This document shows positions 1 to 7,026 of a stretch of DNA of 64,000 bases, in pieces. The stretch comes from Terriglobia bacterium (GTDB lineage Bacteria > Acidobacteriota > Terriglobia > Terriglobales > Acidobacteriaceae), in contig JAIQEY010000001.1 in assembly GCA_020073565.1 (NCBI GenBank), positions 1 to 64,000 of the forward strand. The letters run 5' to 3'. A program made the translations under genes and the position numbers. Numbering within the stretch: position 1 is the first letter of the stretch; each line of letters starts with the position of its first letter. Under the pieces are notes generated by a model that was not told where the DNA came from, did no database searches, and was given only the letters and a program-made list of their open reading frames with translations.

Positions 1-2
1 TG

Positions 3-140
3 TACTATCGCCCAACAAATGAAGGGGTGGAAAAGCGGATTCGCGAACGTCTGGAGGAAATCAAACGCCTCAAGCAGCCGGCGTCAGATCGCACGCCAAA
101 ATCAACCGCCAATCGAACAAAAAGAGAATCCGAGCCTTGA
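3..140 (+). CDS. C-terminal fragment of an unidentified protein
   Basis: This is the last 45 codons of a reading frame that enters from the left edge and stops at TGA 138-140. The visible tail is charged: a probable helix containing EKRIRERLEEIKRLKQ is followed by a Lys/Arg/Ser-rich disordered end. A continuous open frame, a coherent amphipathic helix and the tight 50-base gap to the next start suggest a real gene end. No domain can be recognised from this piece, so no function is proposed. Confidence 0.5.
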   Translation, partial: YYRPTNEGVEKRIRERLEEIKRLKQPASDRTPKSTANRTKRESEP

Positions 141-190
141 GTTTTGCCATCCGATAGATAGTTGCAATCGACCGGCAGGAGGATTTCGTC

Positions 191-1492
191 GTGGCCACCA
201 GCCCGCTCACAGATTTCGGCTTTCCCAGCCCTCCTCTACCCGAAACAACTGCGGAAAAGCTCGCCGAACTGGTACGTCTGCAGAAGTTTGCACAACGAAT
301 CACCTCCACCCTCGACATTGAAGAACTGGTTCCGCGCATTGTGGATGAGGTCGCGACGTCGCTCGGCTGCGTAGAAATCAACCTGTTCCTGCGCGATCCT
401 GCACAGCCGGAATTCGTGCTGGCGGGCGTTCGCGGCTGCACCGTTCACGGCAAGGGCCACCGCATCTCAATCGGTGAAGGAATGGTCGGGCACGTGGCGA
501 CCACGCGTAAAATGCACTACGCCCCCGACGTCACTCGCGACCCGTACTACATGGCCTGCGAGCACGATACCCGCTCCGAAGTCGCCATCCCGCTGCAGCG
601 CGAGGGCGATCTGGTCGGAGTTTTCACCGCTTCCCACTGCGAACTCAACGCCTTCTGCCCAGATCAACTGAGGCTTCTCGAAGGATTGTGCACGCATATC
701 GCCGTCGCGGTACATAACGCCCGGCGCTTCGGCAATGAGCGCGAACAGCGCGAGCGCATGAGCCGCGAGGCCGAGGAAGCTCGCTCCATTCAGCAGGCTC
801 TGCTGCCGCGCAGCTCTCCTCTGATCCCAGGCTTCCGTGTCTCCGGGCTTTCGATTCCGGCAGGCTCAGTCGGCGGCGACTGGTATGACTTCATTCCTCT
901 GCACGACGGACGTTGGGGCCTGGTTCTCGCTGACGTTTCCGGCAAGGGCACGGCAGCGGCGCTTCTGATGTCGGCCACGCGCGGTATGTTGCGCTCGCTG
1001 GCGCAAACCGGCTCTGGGCCAGCCGAGGTTCTAACCCGCCTCAACCAATTGATGATCGAAGACTTTCCCAGCGGCCGCTTCGTCACCATGGTGTATGCCG
1101 AACTCGACCCGTCCAGCCGCGTGATGCGGATAGCGAACGCCGGCCACTTGGCGCCGCTGCTGCTGGAGCCTTCCGGCCATCGCTGGATCAAGCACGAGCA
1201 CGGCCTGCCGCTCGGCATCTCCGCCAGCAAGTTCTCCGAGACGGAAGTGACGCTAGGCGAGCATTCGCGCATCGCGTTCTATTCCGATGGAATCACCGAG
1301 GCGGAAATCGGTTCCGGCGAAGAATACGGCGCGGAGCGGCTGCTCGCCCAGATGCAATCGCCGGAAGTTACGCCGGATAGTCTGCTCGCCGATGTCAGAA
1401 AATTTACCAATGGAACTGGGCTGCGCGACGACGCCACGGTGATCATGGTGGGAGCGCGCGAAGCAGGAGCAAGTTCGAGCGCGAACGCCTGA
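191..1492 (+). CDS. GAF domain PP2C-type (RsbU/SpoIIE) serine phosphatase
   Basis: This is a cytoplasmic signalling phosphatase of 433 residues. A GAF sensor domain lies at about residues 45-185, followed by a coiled linker rich in Glu/Arg (190-215) and a SpoIIE-type PP2C domain to the end. Metal-binding PP2C motifs are visible: GGDWYDF, LADVSGKG and the terminal LRDDATVIMV. Family members dephosphorylate anti-sigma-factor antagonists in partner-switching cascades; the partner here is not in the window. The GTG start at 191 is chosen because AGGAGGA lies at 176-183, and the next gene is convergent 9 bases away. The ligand of the GAF domain cannot be told from sequence. Confidence 0.88.
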   Translation: MATSPLTDFGFPSPPLPETTAEKLAELVRLQKFAQRITSTLDIEELVPRIVDEVATSLGCVEINLFLRDPAQPEFVLAGVRGCTVHGKGHRISIGEGMVGHVATTRKMHYAPDVTRDPYYMACEHDTRSEVAIPLQREGDLVGVFTASHCELNAFCPDQLRLLEGLCTHIAVAVHNARRFGNEREQRERMSREAEEARSIQQALLPRSSPLIPGFRVSGLSIPAGSVGGDWYDFIPLHDGRWGLVLADVSGKGTAAALLMSATRGMLRSLAQTGSGPAEVLTRLNQLMIEDFPSGRFVTMVYAELDPSSRVMRIANAGHLAPLLLEPSGHRWIKHEHGLPLGISASKFSETEVTLGEHSRIAFYSDGITEAEIGSGEEYGAERLLAQMQSPEVTPDSLLADVRKFTNGTGLRDDATVIMVGAREAGASSSANA

Positions 1493-1501
1493 TGAAAGCT
1501 G

Positions 1502-1918
1502 CTACCGGAAGCGCGCCCCGTGTTCCTTCAAAATGCAGCGGTCCATCACCACAAACATTCCAGCCTTGCGCGCCTTCTCCGCCGCGCGTTCGTTGATCAC
1601 GCCTTCCTGCAGCCAGATCGCGGGAATCTTCAACTGGATCGCCTGTTCCACAATCTCGTCCACATACTCGGGCCGCCGAAAGACATCGACCAGGTCGATC
1701 GTCTTCACCACTTCAAGCGGGATTTCGAGCAACGACCGGTACGCCTTCTCCCCCAGCGCCTCGGCAATCTGCGGATTCACAGGGATGATCTTGTATCCGG
1801 CCGACTGCATGTAGGCGGAAACGCCGTGACTCGGACGCAGCGGACTCTCCGACAAGCCAACCACGGCAATCGTCCTCGCCTGCGCTAACAGTTCGTAAAT
1901 AGGATCGGACTGCTTCAT
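1502..1918 (-). CDS. CoA-binding domain protein (YccU family)
   Basis: This is a 138-residue single-domain Rossmann-fold protein. The N-terminal TIAVVGLSESPLRPSHGV matches the nucleotide/CoA-binding loop of the CoA_binding_2 family, and IPAIWLQEGVIN with the late VVMDRCILKEH is typical of YccU-like proteins. The fold resembles the N-terminal domain of succinyl-CoA synthetase alpha, but the catalytic His domain is absent, so a role in binding CoA or an acyl-CoA is the most that can be said. It is convergent with the phosphatase gene, and the next minus-strand gene ends 49 bases upstream. Confidence 0.85.
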   Translation of the reverse strand: MKQSDPIYELLAQARTIAVVGLSESPLRPSHGVSAYMQSAGYKIIPVNPQIAEALGEKAYRSLLEIPLEVVKTIDLVDVFRRPEYVDEIVEQAIQLKIPAIWLQEGVINERAAEKARKAGMFVVMDRCILKEHGARFR

Positions 1919-1966
1919 CTTTGTTCCGCTTTGTTCCGCTGCTACTGGGTACTGGGCAAAAGCGTT

Positions 1967-3247
1967 TTAGCCTTTCTTCTCCATCTTCTGCTTAAACATC
2001 CGCAGCGCCAGCTTGCGAATCGTTTCTGAGATTTCTTTGTTCGCCGACAGATTCTTCAGATCGTGAATCATCAGGTTCTTCATCAATCCCAGCGAGAGAT
2101 CGATCGGGGTGCGCGGGTTATAGACCAGGTTGCGCATGATGCTGTAATTCTTCGCAAACCGCCGTTTCAGCGGAATCGCGCGCAGCACCGCCTCCAGCAC
2201 ATTTTTCTGCAGCGCAAAGCCTTCCACCTCACCGTCGGAAACTTTGGGCGACTCCAGCACGGCCAGCGCCACGAGTTTGGTGCCGTCGCGAATCAGAATC
2301 GACCGCTCCTCCTTGCTGCCCCGCATGGCCAGCGAGATCCGTCCCTTGATGTCGAGTTTGGCAATCTTCTGCAGCGTGCTGTCGCGCCGTTCCTCGTGGC
2401 TGGGATGTGGATGCTGTGGATCCTTTTTGCCGTGAAGATCAGCTAAGGCGGCCGCTGTCTTTCCCGCCGCGGCAGTCGCCAATTTCTCCGCTGCGATTTT
2501 GGCCGCCTCGGCGCTCGCACCCGCCGTGGCCGCGGCCGCCGGCGGCTCAACCGCACCCGCCGCCTCGCCGCCCGCATTATGGTGTGCGATGCCTGCGTGC
2601 GTTGCTCCTACGGGCTCGAAGGGTTTGTCTTTTTCGTTTGCCAGTTCCGCCGCATTCTCCTCCAGATACTTGGCGACGGTAGTTTCCAGGACTTCATCCG
2701 GCGCTTCAGCTATTTCGCCTGCTTCCGCCTCGCCTGCTTCCGCCTCGGCTGCTTCCGCCGCCTGACTCGTCTCCAAGACCGCAGTCTTCTGTTCCATCTC
2801 CGCGAGTTCATTCGGATTCAGGTTGGGATTCGACTGCAAGGCCTCCAGCAGCCGCGGAGAGTTCATCACACGCCGGCTCTTCAACAGAACTTCCACGATC
2901 GGACGCGCTCCCGACATCGCCAGCCGGTCGAGCGACTCTTCACTTACCGATGGATTCTCCGCCAGCGCCGGCAGCAGACAAGTCCGCAGATTTTCGATGT
3001 CAATGAAATACTTCAGCACCTCGGGGCTGGTCTTCGGATCGGCAGCCACCACCAGGCTGGCCTTTTCGTCCCAACCGGCCAGCGTTAGACCTGCCTGCCG
3101 ACCAAACAAATTGTTATGGAGCGCCAGATGAACCAGGATTTCAATCGTCTCGCTGGGTGGCACCGAGAGGGCTCCGCACGCCGCGAATTGCATCAGGTTC
3201 GACGGCAACCGTGAAGTGCGGACCAGATCAATCATTCGGGGCATCAT
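1967..3247 (-). CDS. Helical-repeat protein of unknown function with an Ala/Glu linker
   Basis: This 426-residue cytoplasmic protein has no recognisable enzyme motif. Residues 1-150 and 290-426 look like two blocks of short helical (HEAT/leucine-rich-variant-like) repeats, with phrases such as LLPALAENPSVSEESL and LLEALQSNPNLNPNELAEM. Between them, about residues 155-290 form a low-complexity Ala/Glu/Gly linker. The start overlaps the stop of the upstream HD-domain gene by 4 bases (ATGA), so the two are translationally coupled and probably function together. I know of no experimentally defined function for this architecture; a scaffold role is inference. Confidence 0.7.
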   Translation of the reverse strand: MMPRMIDLVRTSRLPSNLMQFAACGALSVPPSETIEILVHLALHNNLFGRQAGLTLAGWDEKASLVVAADPKTSPEVLKYFIDIENLRTCLLPALAENPSVSEESLDRLAMSGARPIVEVLLKSRRVMNSPRLLEALQSNPNLNPNELAEMEQKTAVLETSQAAEAAEAEAGEAEAGEIAEAPDEVLETTVAKYLEENAAELANEKDKPFEPVGATHAGIAHHNAGGEAAGAVEPPAAAATAGASAEAAKIAAEKLATAAAGKTAAALADLHGKKDPQHPHPSHEERRDSTLQKIAKLDIKGRISLAMRGSKEERSILIRDGTKLVALAVLESPKVSDGEVEGFALQKNVLEAVLRAIPLKRRFAKNYSIMRNLVYNPRTPIDLSLGLMKNLMIHDLKNLSANKEISETIRKLALRMFKQKMEKKG

Positions 3248-3933
3248 TCATCTCCCGGAATTGGCTGCGCCTTTTTTCTTTGTGACCTTTCGGTGGACCT
3301 CTTCGGTGCCCGCGCTTTCTGGCCGACCGCCAACTCCAATTGCGCGACGGCAATCTCGAGTTCCCGCGTAATGCGGTTCGGGCTGCGTCGCCGGTATTCG
3401 TCAGTCAACGCGCGATAGTACCAAAGCGTGCCTTCCCTCTTCCCCGTGAACCGCGTCCAGATCGCTTCTCCATGCTGCCGGTAATCCGCCAGAATCGTAC
3501 GGACGTTATGCAGCTTGTCGGACGCCGAAACCAGCCGCGTCTCCACCCCGGCGTGTTTCACTTCGCGCAGATAATCCTTCTTCCGCTCCACCCACTCCGG
3601 TTTAGGCTCACCAAATGAATCCGTGCAGCCCTCGACGATTTTCGCCACTCTCGGTCCAAACTGTTTGCGGATTTCGCGCAGCCTCGGCATCCCGCCGCAA
3701 TCTTCGACCACATCGTGCAACAGCGCCGCGATCGCCATATCCTCATCGCCGCCGCCTTCCAACACCAGCGAAGCCACCGCCATCAGGTGCGATAGATAAG
3801 GCACCGCCGATTGCTTCCGAGTCTGTCCGTCGTGCTTCTCGGCGGCATAGCGGAACGCCCGCTGCAAGCGGGGACCAAGTTTCGGCGGTCGCAGCGAAAC
3901 CCTATTCCGCACCTTCGTATTTCCAGCCTTCAT
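3244..3933 (-). CDS. HD-domain phosphohydrolase, RelA/SpoT hydrolase-like
   Basis: A 229-residue stand-alone HD hydrolase. Metal-binding residues of the SpoT/MESH1-type fold are visible: the early His in VPYLSHLMAV, the HD pair in ALLHDVVEDC and the late Asp in SASDKLHNVRTIL. Only the hydrolase half is present; there is no synthetase, TGS or ACT domain. Family members hydrolyse (p)ppGpp or related nucleotides. An Arg/Lys-rich tail follows about residue 195. It overlaps the downstream helical-repeat gene by 4 bases, forming a two-gene unit. Alternative substrates cannot be excluded. Confidence 0.8.
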   Translation of the reverse strand: MKAGNTKVRNRVSLRPPKLGPRLQRAFRYAAEKHDGQTRKQSAVPYLSHLMAVASLVLEGGGDEDMAIAALLHDVVEDCGGMPRLREIRKQFGPRVAKIVEGCTDSFGEPKPEWVERKKDYLREVKHAGVETRLVSASDKLHNVRTILADYRQHGEAIWTRFTGKREGTLWYYRALTDEYRRRSPNRITRELEIAVAQLELAVGQKARAPKRSTERSQRKKAQPIPGDE

Positions 3934-4032
3934 AGAACTCCAACCCGCGCCAATCAGCGCCTTCCCCCGTGTACCTCTGTATACCCTGTGGTAAAGATTT
4001 CGCAGGTCACCACGAGAAGTGAGCCACGCAGC

Positions 4033-5137
4033 CTAACTCTTCTTCTCGCCTCGCCGCATCCGCAGATACGCCTGCATCAGCGGCCGCAGGTCCCCGTCCA
4101 GCACGCGATCCACGTCGCCAATCTCCAGTTTCGTGCGGTGATCCTTGATCATGCGATAAGGTTGCAGCACATACGACCGGATCTGCGACCCGAAATCGAT
4201 ATCCAGCTTCGAATCCTCGATCTTCTTCGTGACCTCGCGCTTCTTCTCCAACTCGTACTCGTAAATCTTCGAGCGCAGCATGCTCATCGCTTTTTCTTTG
4301 TTCTTATGCTGCGAGCGCTCGTTCTGGCAATTAGCCACCAGGCCGGTCGGGATGTGCGTGATCCGCACCGCCGAATCGGTCGTATTCACGTGCTGTCCGC
4401 CCTTGCCGCTCGAGCGGTAAGTGTCGATCCGAATGTCATCCGGCTTGATGACGACCTCGATGCTGTCGTCAATTTCGGGAGAAACGTACACGCTGGCAAA
4501 CGATGTATGCCGCCGCTTCGCCTGATCGAAGGGAGAAATCCGCACCAACCGGTGCACCCCAATCTCGCTGGTCAAATACCCGAACGCATATTGCCCCTGC
4601 ACGGAAAATGTCGCCGACTTGATTCCGGCTTCTTCTCCCGGCTGGTAGTCGTACATCTCGGTCTTGAATCCCTGGCGCTCCGCCCACCGCAGATACATGC
4701 GCAGCAGCATCTCCGCCCAGTCCTGCGACTCGGTCCCACCCGCGCCGGGATGGATGGTTACAATCGCGTTGCGCGCGTCATTCTCGCCCGAGAGCAGCGT
4801 CTCGGTCTCGACCCGATCCACCAGTTCGCGCAGCGAATCCAGTTCGCGCTGCAGATCGGCGCTGACATCCTCGCCCTCGCCGGCCAGATCGAAATATGCG
4901 CCGATGTCCTCGGTCCGCCGCACGAGGTCGCCTTCCAGAGACAACACTTCCTCCAGGCGCTTCCGCTCGCGCATTACCTGCTGAGATTTTCCCGGATTCG
5001 ACCACAGGCCCGGATCCGCGGCCTGCTTCTCAATCTCGGCTAACTGCTGGCGCAGCTTGCCCGCGTCAAAGATACTCCCGGAGGTCGTGAACCTTGGTCT
5101 TGAGAGTGCTGTACTGCTGTGTAAGTTCGTCTAACAT
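4033..5137 (-). CDS. prfB: Peptide chain release factor 2 (programmed +1 frameshift)
   Basis: RF2 terminates translation at UGA and UAA. It is encoded in two phases: ATG at 5137-5135 opens 23 codons ending at an in-frame TGA (5068-5066), and a +1 shift joins them to the long downstream frame, giving 367 residues, the normal family length. RF2 hallmarks are present: the SPF stop-codon-recognition tripeptide in VRISPFDQAK and the peptidyl-hydrolysis GGQ in SGKGGQHVNT. The frameshift makes RF2 synthesis self-limiting. Reading only the uninterrupted frame (from 4974) would lose about 55 N-terminal residues, so an annotation starting there is wrong. Confidence 0.95.
5065..5080 (-). promoter_or_regulatory. 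prfB: prfB programmed +1 frameshift site
   Basis: On the minus strand a Shine-Dalgarno-like CGGGAG (5080-5075) is followed by TAT and then CTT TGA C, with the slip on CTT (5071-5069) and the in-frame UGA at 5068-5066. The 3-base spacing between the SD-like box and CTT equals that of the classical E. coli prfB site. Low RF2 lets the ribosome pause at UGA and slip forward. Confidence 0.93.
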
Positions 5138-5159
5138 ATGTGTTCGCTCGTTGCGTGCT

Positions 5160-5210
5160 TAGTAGCCAGTAGTCCGCACTGGCTACTGACTACCGTCTAC
5201 TGACTACAGC
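5160..5210. repeat. Word-like inverted repeat (CTACTGG vocabulary) reaching into lnt
   Basis: AGTAGCCAGT (5161-5170) pairs perfectly with ACTGGCTACT (5179-5188), followed by further degenerate TACTGACTAC units to 5208. The stop and last four or five codons of lnt (stop at 5192-5190) are made of this repeat, so the element has supplied the C-terminus. Confidence 0.75.
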
Positions 5211-6785
5211 TATTCCAACCGCTCCCACCGAAATTATCGCACACAGATACGCGAACCAATCGCCGTGCCGCGTATAAAACGTGGTACTTGAAACCAGCGC
5301 GTACGGCGCAACGAGCACGCTCCGCTCTTTGCGCGGGACCTGCGCAACCACTCTGCCCCAAGGATCAATCGCCGCCGTCAGTCCAGTATTGGTCGTCAGC
5401 AGCACCCAGCGGTTGTTTTCGATGGCGCGCATCTGAGTTTGCTGTAAATGCTGTTTCCAGGCGCCACTGTCGCCGTACCATCCGTCGTTCGAGATGTTCA
5501 CGAAGACCTGGGCACCCTGGAGAGCGAACTGCCGCACTTCGTCGGGGAACACCGATTCATAGCAGATGAAGACGCCCAGCCGGGTGTTCCCAGCATTGAG
5601 TGGCGAGCGCGATGTTCCTCGCTCGAATTCCCCAATCTCTTTCGTCAAGCCTCCCACAAAGGAGAAAAGACGCGGAAAGGGAAGATATTCTCCGAATGGG
5701 ACTAGGTGCACCTTGTCGTACCGGCCAACCCACTCACCCTGGGGGCTGACCAGCGCCCCGGAATTGAAAACCTTTGATTGCTGGCCGCCGCTGTGCATCG
5801 CCGGGTCGACTCCGATTGCGCCTGCTACAACCCAGGTCTGCGCCTGCCGCGCCATATCACTGACCGCCTTCTGAAACAGCGGATCGCTCGTGTAAAACGG
5901 CGCCGGAGATTCCGGCCACACGATCAGATCAGCCTTGCCCGTGGACCGGGTGTCCTTCGCCGATTTCACGCTCCGGCTAGTCAGGTCCTGCACCGTGTTT
6001 TCAAAATAGTCCCGCGTCCAGTCCGCCTGAATCGGGATGTCCTGCTGCACCAGCAGCGCGTTGTGGTCAGCCGCTGCCGGCGCGGGCCCAAGCCATTGCC
6101 CCGCTTGCAAGATCAACGCCGCCCCGCTCGCCGACACCAGCAGCCATTTGCGCCGCCCTCGGGCGACCAAAAACGCGGCCGCGAACACGCAATTCACCAG
6201 CATGATTTCCCACGACAGCCCGTACACTCCGGTCAGCGTCGCCAGCCGCGTCAGAACAAAATTTCCGGTCTGCGCATAGCCCAGCAGTTCCCACGGAAAG
6301 GCCGAGATCCGCGTCAAAGCGAGTTCCGTCGCCACCCAGAGAAACGGAGCGGCCACCAGCGCGCGCCGCTGCAACCCATGGCCTCCGGCAACCGTGGCCA
6401 CCAGCAACCCAAACAGGCCGCGATAGAGCCCTTCATGCATCGCGGCCAGGAGCATGGTCGGCAGAACGACTGGCACCGACATGCCGCCGTAACGATGCAT
6501 GGGGCTGTACACCCAGTAGCATGTTCCGAAGTACCAGACGATCCCGCAGGCATAGGCCAGCAGGAAACCTTGCCATGGGCTGGCCGGCGCCAGTCGTACC
6601 GGGGCGTCTATTTGCAGAGCGCCGACAACCCGCGCCCGCAGAATGGCCACCAGCAGAGGAGCCACCGCCACCCAAGCCAGCCAATACAATCCCGGCAGCG
6701 GGAAGATCACGATTTGCAGGACTGCCGACAGCAGCGCCAGCCCCCAAGCGCTCGATTGAATTTGCCGCACGCGCAAGAATAGCAA
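5190..6785 (-). CDS. lnt: Apolipoprotein N-acyltransferase
   Basis: Inner-membrane enzyme that transfers the third acyl chain from phospholipid to the N-terminal Cys of lipoproteins. It has 531 residues, the expected length. Several membrane helices occupy about residues 10-230 and a periplasmic nitrilase-like domain about 240-495, with a last helix at the C-terminus. The Glu-Lys-Cys triad can be placed: Glu in IVWPESPAPF, Lys in YDKVHLVPFGEY and Cys in VFICYESVFPDE. The TTG start at 6785 is uncertain; a GTG six codons in is an alternative. The last residues are encoded by a repeat element. Confidence 0.9.
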   Translation of the reverse strand: MLFLRVRQIQSSAWGLALLSAVLQIVIFPLPGLYWLAWVAVAPLLVAILRARVVGALQIDAPVRLAPASPWQGFLLAYACGIVWYFGTCYWVYSPMHRYGGMSVPVVLPTMLLAAMHEGLYRGLFGLLVATVAGGHGLQRRALVAAPFLWVATELALTRISAFPWELLGYAQTGNFVLTRLATLTGVYGLSWEIMLVNCVFAAAFLVARGRRKWLLVSASGAALILQAGQWLGPAPAAADHNALLVQQDIPIQADWTRDYFENTVQDLTSRSVKSAKDTRSTGKADLIVWPESPAPFYTSDPLFQKAVSDMARQAQTWVVAGAIGVDPAMHSGGQQSKVFNSGALVSPQGEWVGRYDKVHLVPFGEYLPFPRLFSFVGGLTKEIGEFERGTSRSPLNAGNTRLGVFICYESVFPDEVRQFALQGAQVFVNISNDGWYGDSGAWKQHLQQTQMRAIENNRWVLLTTNTGLTAAIDPWGRVVAQVPRKERSVLVAPYALVSSTTFYTRHGDWFAYLCAIISVGAVGIAVVSRR

Positions 6786-6864
6786 ACCTCATTCGGCGTG
6801 CGTGGGCATCAGGCCACAAACCGTCCTGTTCTCATCTCCTCATATCAGCTAACATAATGGGATT

Positions 6865-7008
6865 ATGCCCCTGGTGGTAACGCTGGTAGCGCGACTCTTG
6901 GAGACTATGTTCGTCATCGGCTCCATTGGATCCGTAGCAGTTCTGGTGTTGAGCGCCATCGACGATCTCGAAACGCTCTTCGGCCGGGAGGAATCGGAGC
7001 ACTCCTGA
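6865..7008 (+). CDS. Small single-span membrane protein (47 aa)
   Basis: ATG at 6865 opens a 47-codon frame ending at TGA 7006-7008. The product has one strong hydrophobic segment (about residues 12-32, FVIGSIGSVAVLVLSAI) and an acidic C-terminus (DDLETLFGREESEHS), as expected for a small inner-membrane protein. It sits 18 bases before the permease gene on the same strand and is probably co-transcribed with it. It may be a small accessory subunit; that is inference from position only. Confidence 0.6.
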   Translation: MPLVVTLVARLLETMFVIGSIGSVAVLVLSAIDDLETLFGREESEHS

Positions 7009-7026
7009 AGTCCGGCCTCTCCCTGA

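Noticed and set aside
3811..5043. Long plus-strand frame of 410 codons
   Set aside because: It is antisense to prfB and the HD hydrolase gene; its product is rich in Arg, His, Leu and Pro as expected for a shadow frame in GC-rich DNA.
4975..5137. prfB as a pseudogene or with a truncated start at 4974
   Set aside because: The in-frame TGA is part of a canonical programmed frameshift site and both halves are conserved RF2 sequence.
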